From: Bacillota bacterium
GTDB taxonomy: Bacteria; Bacillota; Clostridia; Oscillospirales; Ruminococcaceae
Assembly: GCA_023433405.1 (NCBI GenBank)
Contig: JAEZCT010000012.1
Location: 16,766-80,765, forward strand
Length of the DNA: 64,000 nt
Reading direction: 5' to 3'
Shown: positions 48,419 through 56,816 of the stretch, piece by piece
Layout: each line of letters begins with the position of its first letter
Position numbering within the stretch: position 1 is the first letter of the stretch
Notes under the pieces: generated by a model
The model's input: only the letters and a program-made list of their open reading frames with translations
Database searches by the model: none
Told to the model about the DNA's origin: nothing
Made by a program: the position numbers and the translations under genes

Positions 48419-49474
48419 ATGGAGCTGTTAACACAAGATACCCAAGCGGAATTTGAACGTTTTATGGAGCAGCATAAGAACGGTAACTTTATGCAGTCGC
48501 TGGCGTGGCCCAAGGTAAAAAACAACTGGGGCTACGACGGGGTGATTTCCCGCGCGAAGGATGGCACCATACGCGGGGCGCTGCTGGTGCTCATCCAGCG
48601 CGCCCCGGTTTTCGGCGCAAGCTTTTTATATGCGCCCAGAGGACCGGTCTGCGATTTTTCGGATATTGGAACACTAAGCGATTTAACGGAAGGGGTTCGG
48701 GCGCTTGCAAAGAGGCATAACGCCTATTTGTTCAAGATGGATCCGGATATCCTCGCCTCGGATATGCTGACCATCAAGGCTTTTCAGGAGCTTGGCTACC
48801 GCTATGACAAGGGGGGCGATAACTTTGAGACAATCCAGCCCCGCTTTAATTATCGCCTCAATACGCAAGGCAGAACCGAGGAGGAGCTGCTCTCCTCCCT
48901 GACGCAAAAAACTCGCTACAACATCCGCGTAGCGCGCAAGCACGGGGTTGAGGTTAAAATTTGCGGTAAAGAGATGCTCGATGAGTTTGTACGCATCTAT
49001 AAAACCACAGGGGTGCGCGACGGCTTTAATACACGCCCAAAATCGTATTTTGAACGGATGCTGGACGCCATGGGGGAAAACTGCCGGCTGTATATGGGCT
49101 TTTATGAGGGACAAGCCATCGCGGGGGCAATCTCCACGCAATATGCGGGCAAAACCTGCTATGTGTACGGCGCGTCGGATAACGCTCACCGCAACGTCAT
49201 GCCAAACTACCTGGTGCAGTGGGAAATGATTCGCTGGGCGCTGGAGGGGCACTGCGGGGTCTACGATTTTCAAGGGGTCTCCGGCGTATTGGACGAGAGC
49301 AACCCGCTCTATGGTCTATATCGCTTTAAAAAGGGCTTTAACGGCGAGCTGGTAGAGCTTGCGGGTGAGTTTGACCTATTGTTTAAGCCGGTTGCAAACA
49401 CCCTCATTAACTTTGGCATTGACGCCAGAGAGGCGCTGGCAAAGCTAAAAAAACGTCTGCGTGAAAAGGGCTGA
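48419..49474 (+). CDS. FemAB family (lipid II interpeptide-bridge) aminoacyltransferase
   Basis: A 351-residue protein with tandem GNAT-like domains of the FemABX/peptidoglycan bridge family, which add amino acids from aminoacyl-tRNA to the lipid II stem. Recognisable parts are NGNFMQSLAWPKVKNNWGY, FLYAPRGPVCDF, SSLTQKTRYNIRVARKHGV, GAISTQYAGKTCYVYGAS and YDFQGVSG...PLYGLYRFKKGFNG. No helical tRNA-binding insertion is evident. The ATG at 48419 follows AAAGGCATGG. Cytoplasmic. The amino acid added cannot be read from sequence. Confidence 0.92.
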   Translation: MELLTQDTQAEFERFMEQHKNGNFMQSLAWPKVKNNWGYDGVISRAKDGTIRGALLVLIQRAPVFGASFLYAPRGPVCDFSDIGTLSDLTEGVRALAKRHNAYLFKMDPDILASDMLTIKAFQELGYRYDKGGDNFETIQPRFNYRLNTQGRTEEELLSSLTQKTRYNIRVARKHGVEVKICGKEMLDEFVRIYKTTGVRDGFNTRPKSYFERMLDAMGENCRLYMGFYEGQAIAGAISTQYAGKTCYVYGASDNAHRNVMPNYLVQWEMIRWALEGHCGVYDFQGVSGVLDESNPLYGLYRFKKGFNGELVELAGEFDLLFKPVANTLINFGIDAREALAKLKKRLREKG

Positions 49475-49534
49475 AAATAGTCATAACCGGTCTCTTAGCT
49501 GGCACCAATGGCTTCGAACGGTCATATACTATAA

Positions 49535-49589
49535 CCGGAAGCCATGCCATCAAAGCCTTCTTTGCTACTTCCGGCAAGGGCTTCCGGCC
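49535..49589. other. Inverted repeat upstream of the decarboxylase-fold gene
   Basis: CCGGAAGCC and GGCTTCCGG form a 9-bp stem with a loop of about 36 nt, which itself contains a TTCCGG. It lies in the 155-nt gap before the start codon; function unknown. Confidence 0.4.
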
Positions 49590-49629
49590 GTAATCGTCCT
49601 GCTTGACTATTGAAAGGTGGCCTTTTTGT

Positions 49630-50970
49630 ATGAAGTCAGAGATGCATACGCCGCTGTACACCGCTCTGCGCGCAATCCTGCGGCGTGACCGTGCGCGCTT
49701 TCACATGCCCGGACACAAGGGACACGACCGTACGGGGATATTCGGCGGTACGCTGCGTTATGACATCACCGAAACCGACGGGGCGGACAGCCTGTATCGT
49801 GCCTCGGGTGCCATCCTGCAAGCCGAGGGGCGCATCGCCGCGTATTATGGCGCGCGCCGCAGCCTTTTAAGCCCGCAGGGGTCAACGCTTGGAATTCAGA
49901 CCATGCTGTCCCTTGCCCGCGGGAGGGGGCGCAAGCTGATTATTGCACGGGGTGCGCACGTCGCCGCCGCAAACGCCATCTCCCTGCTGGATTTTGACCC
50001 CACATGGATATACCCGGCGGTGGACGGTAAAACAGGGGTGACGACCCCGCCCGCCGCAAACGCCATTGAGGCGGCCCTTGCCGAAAACCCCGATGCCGCG
50101 GCGGTGTACGTCACCTCTCCCACCTATTACGGGGTGTTTGCAGACGTTGCGGGGATTGCGGCGGTTTGCAAAAAATACGGTGTGCCCCTTCTTGTGGATA
50201 ATGCCCATGGCGCGCACCTCATCGCGGCAGGGTATGAGCATCCCATCCGGCAGGGTGCGGCAATATGCAGTGACAGCGCGCATAAAACGCTGCCCGCATT
50301 AACGGGGGGAGCCTTTGTACATATCGCCGATGAACAGTTTGCGGCGGGCGCCAAGGACGCCATGGCGGTGTTTGGCTCCACAAGTCCCAGCTATCTTATC
50401 ATGCTTTCGCTGGATGCCTGCGCCGCGTATTTGGAAACTAACGCGGCACGGGAGTTTCTAGCCCTGCGTCAGCGGGTTGGGGAGCTGGAGACGCTGGCGG
50501 CGAATAACGGCTTTTACAGCATTGGCGGCAACCGCGACCATACGCGCCTCTTGCTGTGTGCACATGGCCTTGGCTACACAGGCGCGCATTTGGCGGAGCA
50601 TCTGGCGCGGCACGGCATCGAGCATGAATACGCGGGGGAACGCACGGTAGTGCTGCTTGCATCGCCCCAAAATACGCATCGGGATTTTGCCCGGCTAAAA
50701 CGGGCGCTTACCTCCATCAAACCTCTGGGCGACCCGCCGGAGGAGCTGTTGCCCGAGGTACACGCCGTGCAGGCTATTGCGCCCCGCGAGGCGTTTTTTG
50801 CACAAAAGGAAACCGTGCCGCTTTCCCAAGCCGAGGGCAGGGTGGCCGCGCAAAACCGAACCTCCTGCCCGCCGGGAGTACCCGTGGCAATGTGCGGCGA
50901 ACGCATAACCGCAGACGCGGTTCGGCGACTGGCCTATTATGGCTTTGATCGGGTAACCGTAGTTAGGTAA
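49630..50970 (+). CDS. Orn/Lys/Arg decarboxylase-family PLP protein (short YaaO-like form)
   Basis: A 446-residue fold type I PLP enzyme. RFHMPGHKGHDRTGIFGG near the N-terminus, ITETDGADSLYRASG, VYVTSPTYYGVFADVAGIA, LVDNAHGAHL and the PLP-Lys in SAHKTLPALTGGA (about residue 219) match the short Firmicutes Orn/Lys/Arg decarboxylases such as YaaO/SpeA. The exact amino acid is uncertain. In Bacillus yaaO lies beside tmk and yaaQ (darA); here darA is 1.1 kb downstream, which fits conserved gene order. GAAAGGTGG precedes the ATG. Confidence 0.92.
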   Translation: MKSEMHTPLYTALRAILRRDRARFHMPGHKGHDRTGIFGGTLRYDITETDGADSLYRASGAILQAEGRIAAYYGARRSLLSPQGSTLGIQTMLSLARGRGRKLIIARGAHVAAANAISLLDFDPTWIYPAVDGKTGVTTPPAANAIEAALAENPDAAAVYVTSPTYYGVFADVAGIAAVCKKYGVPLLVDNAHGAHLIAAGYEHPIRQGAAICSDSAHKTLPALTGGAFVHIADEQFAAGAKDAMAVFGSTSPSYLIMLSLDACAAYLETNAAREFLALRQRVGELETLAANNGFYSIGGNRDHTRLLLCAHGLGYTGAHLAEHLARHGIEHEYAGERTVVLLASPQNTHRDFARLKRALTSIKPLGDPPEELLPEVHAVQAIAPREAFFAQKETVPLSQAEGRVAAQNRTSCPPGVPVAMCGERITADAVRRLAYYGFDRVTVVR

Positions 50971-51115
50971 TGTTTTATTATGGCCTTGTTTGTAAAATCA
51001 ATAATCCTAAGCCTTAGACTACTTGGTACTTTTTAAACCTTTGCTTTTCATTTTCAAACAAGGCCTAGCGAACCCAAGCGGCGGGGGATTTGTAAAGACA
51101 TAAGGAGTATTTAAG

Positions 51116-51862
51116 ATGCATAAGAGGGTAGCTTATATCGCGCGCGGCGCGGGAGTGTTTTTGGCGCTGTTTGTATTTCAGGTTATCTCAAGCAGGCTGG
51201 GGGAGCTTGTGGCAAACCAGTTCACCTACCGGGGCATTGACCCGAACGGAACGTTTGCGTGGATTTCGGTACACCACATGGTACAGTTGTTCACGGCGCT
51301 TTTGATCATGCTGCTGTTGTATAAGATTTTTGGGCTTGATTTTATGCTGGGTGCTGGCGATGTAAAGGCGGGGCTGCGTTTTATAGGAAAATTTGCGGCG
51401 TGCTTTGTGGTGTACACGTTACTTAGCATAGCGATTTCGCTTTTGCTTGGGATATTTAATTCCGTCAAATTTCCGCTTAATACCCGCAATGTACTGGGGT
51501 CATTGGGTTTTCAGCTCCTGCTATCGGGTCCCTCGGAGGAACCGATGTTCAGAGCCCTGCCCATTACGCTTTTTGCGGCGGTACTTGGAGATAGGCTTCG
51601 CATTAAATTTTTTAAGTGGCAGCTTTCTATACCCATGCTGCTCGCAGCGGTGCTGTTTACCGTGGCGCACATCGACTGGTCAATATCCAAACAGTATATC
51701 CGTTTTGAAACTTTACATTTAGCATACGTCTTTGTGCTTGCCCTTGTGGACGCGCTGGCCTACGAAAAGGGCAAAAGCGTTTGGTATGCCGCTGCGGTGC
51801 ACAGCATCTCCAATGTGTTTATGGTGGGGTCGGGATATTTGGTTCAGCGCTTTTTACTGTAG
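51116..51862 (+). CDS. CPBP family intramembrane metalloprotease
   Basis: A 248-residue membrane protein with about seven hydrophobic segments. The active-site motifs of the CAAX protease/bacteriocin-processing family are present: SEEPMFRALP (EExxxR), FTVAHIDWS (FxxxH) and VHSISNVF (H/N). Members process prenylated proteins in eukaryotes; bacterial ones often give immunity to peptide bacteriocins. It is far from the RiPP cluster, so a link to immunity is possible but unsupported. AAGGAG precedes the ATG. Confidence 0.92.
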   Translation: MHKRVAYIARGAGVFLALFVFQVISSRLGELVANQFTYRGIDPNGTFAWISVHHMVQLFTALLIMLLLYKIFGLDFMLGAGDVKAGLRFIGKFAACFVVYTLLSIAISLLLGIFNSVKFPLNTRNVLGSLGFQLLLSGPSEEPMFRALPITLFAAVLGDRLRIKFFKWQLSIPMLLAAVLFTVAHIDWSISKQYIRFETLHLAYVFVLALVDALAYEKGKSVWYAAAVHSISNVFMVGSGYLVQRFLL

Positions 51863-51978
51863 CCAATAAGGCAAAGCAGGCGTTTTATATACCCAATACA
51901 TAAAGCCGTGCGGCGTGTAACGATTTTGCCGTCTTCCGGTTTTTTTAAGGATATTCACTTAAAACAGAATTAGTATAC

Positions 51979-52007
51979 TTGCTATTAAACACGCGTTAGA
52001 GTAAAAT
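51979..52007 (+). promoter_or_regulatory. Sigma-A promoter of the darA operon
   Basis: TTGCTA at 51979-51984, 17-nt spacer, TAAAAT at 52002-52007, 31 nt before the darA start codon. Confidence 0.65.
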
Positions 52008-52037
52008 AGGACTATAAAACGTTGGGAGGTCTAGCCG

Positions 52038-52361
52038 ATGAAACTTATATTTGCGATTGTAAGCAGCGACGACAGCTCGGTGGTTTCCGCCGCGCTGACC
52101 AAGGAGGGCTTTTCCGTTACCAAGCTTGCGACAACGGGTGGCTTTCTTATGTCCGGCAACACAACGTTTATTATCGGTACAGAGGATGAAAAGGTAGAGC
52201 AGGTAATCGACATTGTTGCGCAGCACAGCAAAAAGCGCACGCAGATGGTTCCCTCCTCCACCTCATACGGCGTGGGGCTTTACAGCTCGTTCCCCATTGA
52301 GGTAACAGTGGGCGGCGCCACAATCTTTGTAACCGATGTGGAGAGGTTTGAAAAGGTTTAG
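52038..52361 (+). CDS. darA: Cyclic di-AMP receptor DarA (PstA, YaaQ)
   Basis: A 107-residue PII-like protein that binds c-di-AMP. The family sequence is easily recognised: MKLIFAIVSSDDSSVVSAAL, KLATTGGFLMSGNTTFIIGT and the T-loop-like region with KKRTQMVPSS, ending IEVTVGGATIFVTDVERFEKV. Found next to holB and yaaT homologues in Firmicutes, as here. GGGAGG precedes the ATG, and the TAG stop shares its last base with the GTG start of the next gene. Confidence 0.97.
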   Translation: MKLIFAIVSSDDSSVVSAALTKEGFSVTKLATTGGFLMSGNTTFIIGTEDEKVEQVIDIVAQHSKKRTQMVPSSTSYGVGLYSSFPIEVTVGGATIFVTDVERFEKV

Positions 52362-53332
52362 TGGACGCGCCGCATACGCCGGAGTTTTTCTTCGGCAATG
52401 AACAGGCAAAACAAATTCTTGCCGCTGTATCAGGTGGCGGCCGCGCAGCCCATGCCTTTTTGGTTACGGGTGAGCGCGGTCTTGGCAAGCGCACCTATTC
52501 GCGGCTGTTGGCGGCGGCTTTGCTTTGCAAGGCCAAGATCCGCCCGTGCATGAGCTGTACAAGCTGCCACAAGGCGCTTGCAGACAGCCACCCCGATGTT
52601 TCTCTGATTGCGGGGGAAGGAGCGCGCTCCTTTCACATAGACGCGGTGCGCGAGCTGCGGCGTAAGGCGCAAGTAAGGCCAAACGAAGCGGACGCAAAGG
52701 TGTTTATTCTCGCAAACTGCGAGAGCATGACGGCTCAGGCGCAAAACGCCCTGCTTAAGCTTTTGGAGGAGCCGCCGGAGAACACCTACTTTATTCTTAC
52801 CGCAAGCGGGCGCGCCGAGCTGTTGGAGACTGTGTACTCCCGTGTGATGGAGATACGCCTCTCCCCCCTTTCCGAGGCGGAGTGTGCGCGTGTTTTGCGC
52901 GCGCGGTATCCCGAAACGGGGGAGGAAGGCTGCAATCAGGCCGCGCGCTTAAGCGGCGGCAACCTTGGCAGGGCGCTAGAGCTGCTGGGCGGCGGGCATC
53001 AGGTGATGGAGCTTGCCCGTGCCGTGCTGTTTTCTATCTCTCAGGGGGCGTATTACACCCTGCTGGCGTTTGCCCCCGCGCAGGGTGACCGGACGCTGCT
53101 GGTGCAGGTTTTTGACCGCCTGATCCTGCTTTTTCGCGATGTGCTGACCCAAAAGCTGGGCGGCGAAACCTCGCTTTCCGGCGAGGCGATTCCGGACGAG
53201 GTAATCAGGTGCTTTACGCGTACCCGCGCAATGGCGGCAATCGACGCCGCGCAGGGGGCAAAACGCGCCCTTTTGCAAAACGCGGGGCCGCAGCTTATTC
53301 TGTCTTGGTTTGTGGCGGGCTTGTGCGCATAG
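52361..53332 (+). CDS. holB: DNA polymerase III delta' subunit
   Basis: A 323-residue clamp-loader subunit. VTGERGLGKRTYSRLLA is the P-loop-like sequence (degenerate, GKR), PCMSCTSCHKALADSHPDV is the zinc module, and AQNALLKLLEEPPENTYFILT the SRC-region equivalent (here without SRC). It forms part of the complex that loads the sliding clamp. GTG start overlapping the darA stop by one base; conserved darA-holB order. A helical collar domain occupies the C-terminal third. Confidence 0.93.
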   Translation: MDAPHTPEFFFGNEQAKQILAAVSGGGRAAHAFLVTGERGLGKRTYSRLLAAALLCKAKIRPCMSCTSCHKALADSHPDVSLIAGEGARSFHIDAVRELRRKAQVRPNEADAKVFILANCESMTAQAQNALLKLLEEPPENTYFILTASGRAELLETVYSRVMEIRLSPLSEAECARVLRARYPETGEEGCNQAARLSGGNLGRALELLGGGHQVMELARAVLFSISQGAYYTLLAFAPAQGDRTLLVQVFDRLILLFRDVLTQKLGGETSLSGEAIPDEVIRCFTRTRAMAAIDAAQGAKRALLQNAGPQLILSWFVAGLCA

Positions 53333-53377
53333 CACGGGGCCGTTAACTATAAGCAACAGAAAGGCATGGTTATAAAA

Positions 53378-53812
53378 ATGAATTTTTCGGTTAGAAACGC
53401 GGTCGCACAGGATTTTGATGCTGTTTACCCTTTATTTAAGCAGTTATGGCCCAATAAAACGCTTAATGAGACAGAACTCAAACGGGTTTTTTGCAGGGGC
53501 GTGGCTTCGGAGACGGACGAGCTGTTCTGCGCGGAGCTTGACGGACAGCTTATCGGTTTTTGCGCCTATGCCATTATGAATAACCTGTGGCAGGAAGGGA
53601 ATATTTCTTATATTTACGCCATGGTCGTCGACGAAAAGTACCGGGGCAAGGGCTATGGAACGGGCCTCATCCGCGAAGCCCTCGACCGTTCCAAAAAGCA
53701 GGGCATGAAGCGGGTGGAGCTTGATTCCGGCTTTCAGCGGGAAAAGGCGCATGAGTTTTATAAAAAGCTTGGGTTTGAGCAGAGGGCCTACCTGTTTTCT
53801 TACATACTTTAG
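53378..53812 (+). CDS. GNAT family N-acetyltransferase
   Basis: A 144-residue single-domain acetyltransferase. The acetyl-CoA site is VVDEKYRGKGYGTGLIREAL, with HEFYKKLGFEQRAYLFSY as the C-terminal strand. Substrate unknown. It sits between holB and the yaaT homologue, where many Firmicutes have yaaT directly. A GAAAGGCATGG leader precedes the ATG. Confidence 0.92.
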   Translation: MNFSVRNAVAQDFDAVYPLFKQLWPNKTLNETELKRVFCRGVASETDELFCAELDGQLIGFCAYAIMNNLWQEGNISYIYAMVVDEKYRGKGYGTGLIREALDRSKKQGMKRVELDSGFQREKAHEFYKKLGFEQRAYLFSYIL

Positions 53813-54326
53813 GCAGATGCTGATTAAGTCTTTAGTCAGCGATTCTAAAGCCGCGAAAATCCTTGGCTGAGCGGCTTTAGAATCGCTTTCATCATCGCTT
53901 CCCTAGCACTTTAAATTGAGAGATATGCCGCCAAACGGCGGCAAAAACATAGATTTTCTTTTAAAACCCTTCGTTTATCCGCGCGGCATTTGCCGCATAA
54001 TGAAAATAGAGTCGGGCGCTGTCCAGCGCCCGTAAGATGCGTGCCCCCCCCCGTTTGCTTTGATATAACTTGGATATCGAAGCGCATGACGACTTGCCCG
54101 CGATACCGGCGGGTAAAACCATGCACCTCGCCTGATTATGGCGTTTATCTGCGCGCAAAACGCCGCCGTTATCCGGCAGGACGGCGGCCAAACCTAAAAA
54201 CCCATCTGCCGGGGCAAGCGTTTAAAAAATAAATTTTTTAAACGCTTGGCTTGTGCTTTTTGGTCTACGGCCGAAATTTCGGCCGCGCCGAAACCGCGCA
54301 ATTCCAAGAAAGGAGAAATTATTGTA
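53813..54326. other. Gene-free interval dense in perfect palindromes
   Basis: About 510 nt. After the terminator at 53839 come CCGCCAAACGGCGG (about 53929), GGGCGCTGTCCAGCGCCC (about 54015), GCCGCCGTTATCCGGCAGGA with a nearby inverse, a long AAGCGTTTAAAAAAT/ATTTTTTAAACGCTT stem (about 54215-54246) and CGGCCGAAATTTCGGCCG (about 54268-54285). A C-run of about ten lies near 54045. No ORF has family-like sequence. Confidence 0.55.
53839..53892 (+). terminator. Terminator after the GNAT gene
   Basis: GCGATTCTAAAGCCGC and GCGGCTTTAGAATCGC form a perfect 16-bp stem with a 16-nt loop, followed by TTTCATCATC. The U-run is short, so it may be partial. Confidence 0.65.
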
Positions 54327-55196
54327 ATGGCTGAGGTAATCGGCGTACGGTTTAAAAATGTGGGGAAGATGTACTATTTTTCCCCAAGCGGAATACAGAT
54401 TGAAAAGGGCAGGGCGGTTATTGTCGAGACTGCGCGGGGCGTGGAGTGCGGCGAGGTTGTAATGGAAAACCGTGAGGTGGACGATGCGGGCATCGTTCAT
54501 CCGCTAAAGAGTGTCATCCGCGTTGCCACCGAGCAGGATTTGCGGCAGGTGCAGGAAAACAGCGTAAAGCAAAAGCGCGCGTTTGACATCTGCCTGCAAA
54601 AAATTACAAAGCACGGGCTTGACATGAAGCTGGTGGACGTGGAGTACACCTTTGACAACAACAAGATTTTGTTTTATTTTACGGCGGACGGGCGGGTGGA
54701 TTTCCGAGAGCTGGTTAAGGACCTTGCGTCGGTATTCCGCACCCGCATCGAGCTGCGGCAGATTGGCGTGCGCGACGAGGCGAAGATGCTGGGCGGGCTT
54801 GGCATATGCGGCAAGCCCTTTTGCTGCTCCACCTTTCTGGGGGAGTTTCAGCCCGTTTCTATCCGTATGGCAAAGGAGCAGGGCTTGTCCCTTAATCCCA
54901 CAAAGATTTCGGGCACCTGCGGCCGCCTGATGTGCTGCCTGAAATACGAGCAGGAGGCCTACGAGGATCTCTTGCGCATCACCCCAAAGATGGGCGCATA
55001 CGTTAAAACCAAGGACGGGCGCGGTACGGTGGTGGATGTAAACCTGTTAACCGGAATTTTGCGCGTGCGGCTGGATAAATTCCCCGACGCGGCGCCCAAG
55101 GTGTTTACCCGCAAGGAGGTTTCGGTTATCCGCGACGCGCAGATTAAGGTGGATAGCTCTGAGCTTGCCGAGTTTGGCGGCCTTGAGAAGGAGTAA
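54327..55196 (+). CDS. ricT: PSP1 domain protein RicT (YaaT)
   Basis: A 289-residue PSP1-domain protein. The N-terminal GVRFKNVGKMYYFSPSG and VVIVETARGVECGEVV, then FYFTADGRVDFRELVKDLA and RIELRQIGVRDEAKMLGGLG are family signatures. Conserved Cys (GICGKPFCCSTFL, ISGTCGRLMCCLKYEQ) match the iron-sulfur ligands of the RicAFT complex, which promotes RNase Y-dependent mRNA maturation and sporulation in Bacillus. AAAGGAG precedes the ATG. Its RicA and RicF partners are not in the window. Confidence 0.95.
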   Translation: MAEVIGVRFKNVGKMYYFSPSGIQIEKGRAVIVETARGVECGEVVMENREVDDAGIVHPLKSVIRVATEQDLRQVQENSVKQKRAFDICLQKITKHGLDMKLVDVEYTFDNNKILFYFTADGRVDFRELVKDLASVFRTRIELRQIGVRDEAKMLGGLGICGKPFCCSTFLGEFQPVSIRMAKEQGLSLNPTKISGTCGRLMCCLKYEQEAYEDLLRITPKMGAYVKTKDGRGTVVDVNLLTGILRVRLDKFPDAAPKVFTRKEVSVIRDAQIKVDSSELAEFGGLEKE

Positions 55197-55208
55197 GCAA
55201 AACCGTAT

Positions 55209-55248
55209 GAAAACCCTTCAGCCCGCCGCAAGCGGATGAGGGGTTTTC
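55209..55248 (+). terminator. Terminator after ricT
   Basis: GAAAACCC and GGGTTTTC with a pairing inner GCCC/GCGG region, 13 nt after the stop codon and followed by CTTAAG. Modest U-run. Confidence 0.55.
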
Positions 55249-55385
55249 CTTAAGTTGCTATACGGTTTATTGCGCGCGGGGTTTTGCATACACGAATGCG
55301 AAATTTTACTGTCGGGTAACAGGATAGAAAATGTAAAAGCCCGTCAGAGCGCAAAGACAAAATTTAACTGGAGGGACATCCTGCA

Positions 55386-56780
55386 ATGGATACGCGTATT
55401 GAGGGATTCTTTAAAGAAAGCGCGGGTAAGCGAATTTGCTTTGTCGGCATAGGGGTGTCAAACACCGATGCCATGCTGCTGCTTGCGCGCCATGGCGCAA
55501 GGGTAACCGCCTGCGATAAAAAGGACCGGGAGGCGCTGGGGGATACGGCGGCGGCACTTGAGAACGCGGGTGTGACGCTTAAACTGGGCGAAGGGTATCT
55601 GGATGACCTCACGGCGTTTGATGTGGTCTTTCGCACCCCGGGTATGCGCTACTATACCCCGCAGCTTACGGCGGCGCGAGAGAACGGCGTGGCGGTTACC
55701 AGCGAGCTGGAGGTGTTTTTTGACCTCTGCCCCTGCCCAATCTTTGCGGTGACGGGCAGCGACGGCAAAACGACTACCACCTCGGTGATTGCCGAGCTCT
55801 TTCGCGCCCAGGGCAAGCGGGTGCATCTCGGCGGCAACATCGGGGTGCCGCTGCTTGCGGCCATAGAGGATATTCACCCCCAGGATGTGGCGGTGGTGGA
55901 GCTTTCGAGCTTTCAGCTCATCTCCATGCGCACCTCCCCGCATGTCGCGGTCATTACCAACATCACCCCGAACCATCTGGATATGCACGCCGACATGCGG
56001 GAGTATGTCGAGGCGAAAAAGAATATTTTTTTGCACCAAAACGGCTTTTCTCGCACGGTACTCAATCTTGATAACGACCTCACCCGTGCGTTTGTGTCCG
56101 AAACACGGGGCGATACCCTGATGTTTTCACGCAAAGCTGCGGTAAACCGGGGCGCGTTCCTTTCTGAGGAGGGGATATTATGCATGGCGGATGAGAAGGG
56201 TGTGCATAAGCTGTTTTCCCGTCAGGATATCCGCATTCCGGGCGCCCACAACGTGGAGAACTACCTTGCCGCCATCGCCGCGACCTGGGGCTTTATCGCC
56301 CGCGAGAACCTTGAAAAGGTGGCGCAAGAGTTTGCGGGGGTGGAGCACCGCATCGAGTTTGTGAGGGAGCTTAACGGGGTGAGGTGGTATAACGATTCCA
56401 TCGCAACCACCCCCTCAAGAACCATAGCGGGGCTGAACGCCTTTGACCAGAAGGTGATTGTGATTGCGGGCGGGTACGACAAAAAGATTCCGTTTGCCCC
56501 CCTTGCGCCGGTACTGGTGGATAAGGCGAAGCTGGTAATTTTAATCGGCAGTACGGCGGAGACCATCCGCGCTGCGGTGACGGGCAGTGAAGGCTACACG
56601 CCCGGTGCCCCGGAGCTTATCATGGCAGCCTCGCTGGAGGAGGCGGTGGAGCTTGCCGGTCAAAACGCCCTAACAGGGGATATCGTCACCCTTTCGCCGG
56701 CCTGTGCGAGCTTTGATATGTTTAAAAACTATGAGAGCCGCGGCGAGATATTTAAGCAATTGGTACGGTCTTTAAAGTGA
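55386..56780 (+). CDS. murD: UDP-N-acetylmuramoylalanine-D-glutamate ligase MurD
   Basis: A 464-residue Mur ligase that adds D-Glu to UDP-MurNAc-Ala. Signatures: FVGIGVSNTDAMLLLARHG (N-terminal nucleotide fold), FRTPGMRYYTPQL, AVTGSDGKTTTTSVIAEL (P-loop, with Asp in place of the common Asn), VVELSSFQLISMRTSPHVAV, ITPNHLDMHADMREYVEAKK, GVEHRIEFVREL and NDSIATTPSRTIAGL. GGAGGG precedes the ATG. It stands outside any division/wall cluster. Cytoplasmic. Confidence 0.96.
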   Translation: MDTRIEGFFKESAGKRICFVGIGVSNTDAMLLLARHGARVTACDKKDREALGDTAAALENAGVTLKLGEGYLDDLTAFDVVFRTPGMRYYTPQLTAARENGVAVTSELEVFFDLCPCPIFAVTGSDGKTTTTSVIAELFRAQGKRVHLGGNIGVPLLAAIEDIHPQDVAVVELSSFQLISMRTSPHVAVITNITPNHLDMHADMREYVEAKKNIFLHQNGFSRTVLNLDNDLTRAFVSETRGDTLMFSRKAAVNRGAFLSEEGILCMADEKGVHKLFSRQDIRIPGAHNVENYLAAIAATWGFIARENLEKVAQEFAGVEHRIEFVRELNGVRWYNDSIATTPSRTIAGLNAFDQKVIVIAGGYDKKIPFAPLAPVLVDKAKLVILIGSTAETIRAAVTGSEGYTPGAPELIMAASLEEAVELAGQNALTGDIVTLSPACASFDMFKNYESRGEIFKQLVRSLK

Positions 56781-56816
56781 TATAATGATATGAAAAGCGA
56801 AAAGGAAGAAAAAGCG

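Noticed and set aside
51116..51862. CPBP protease as immunity protein for the RiPP
   Set aside because: It is 24 kb from the cluster among housekeeping genes; nothing in the sequence links the two.
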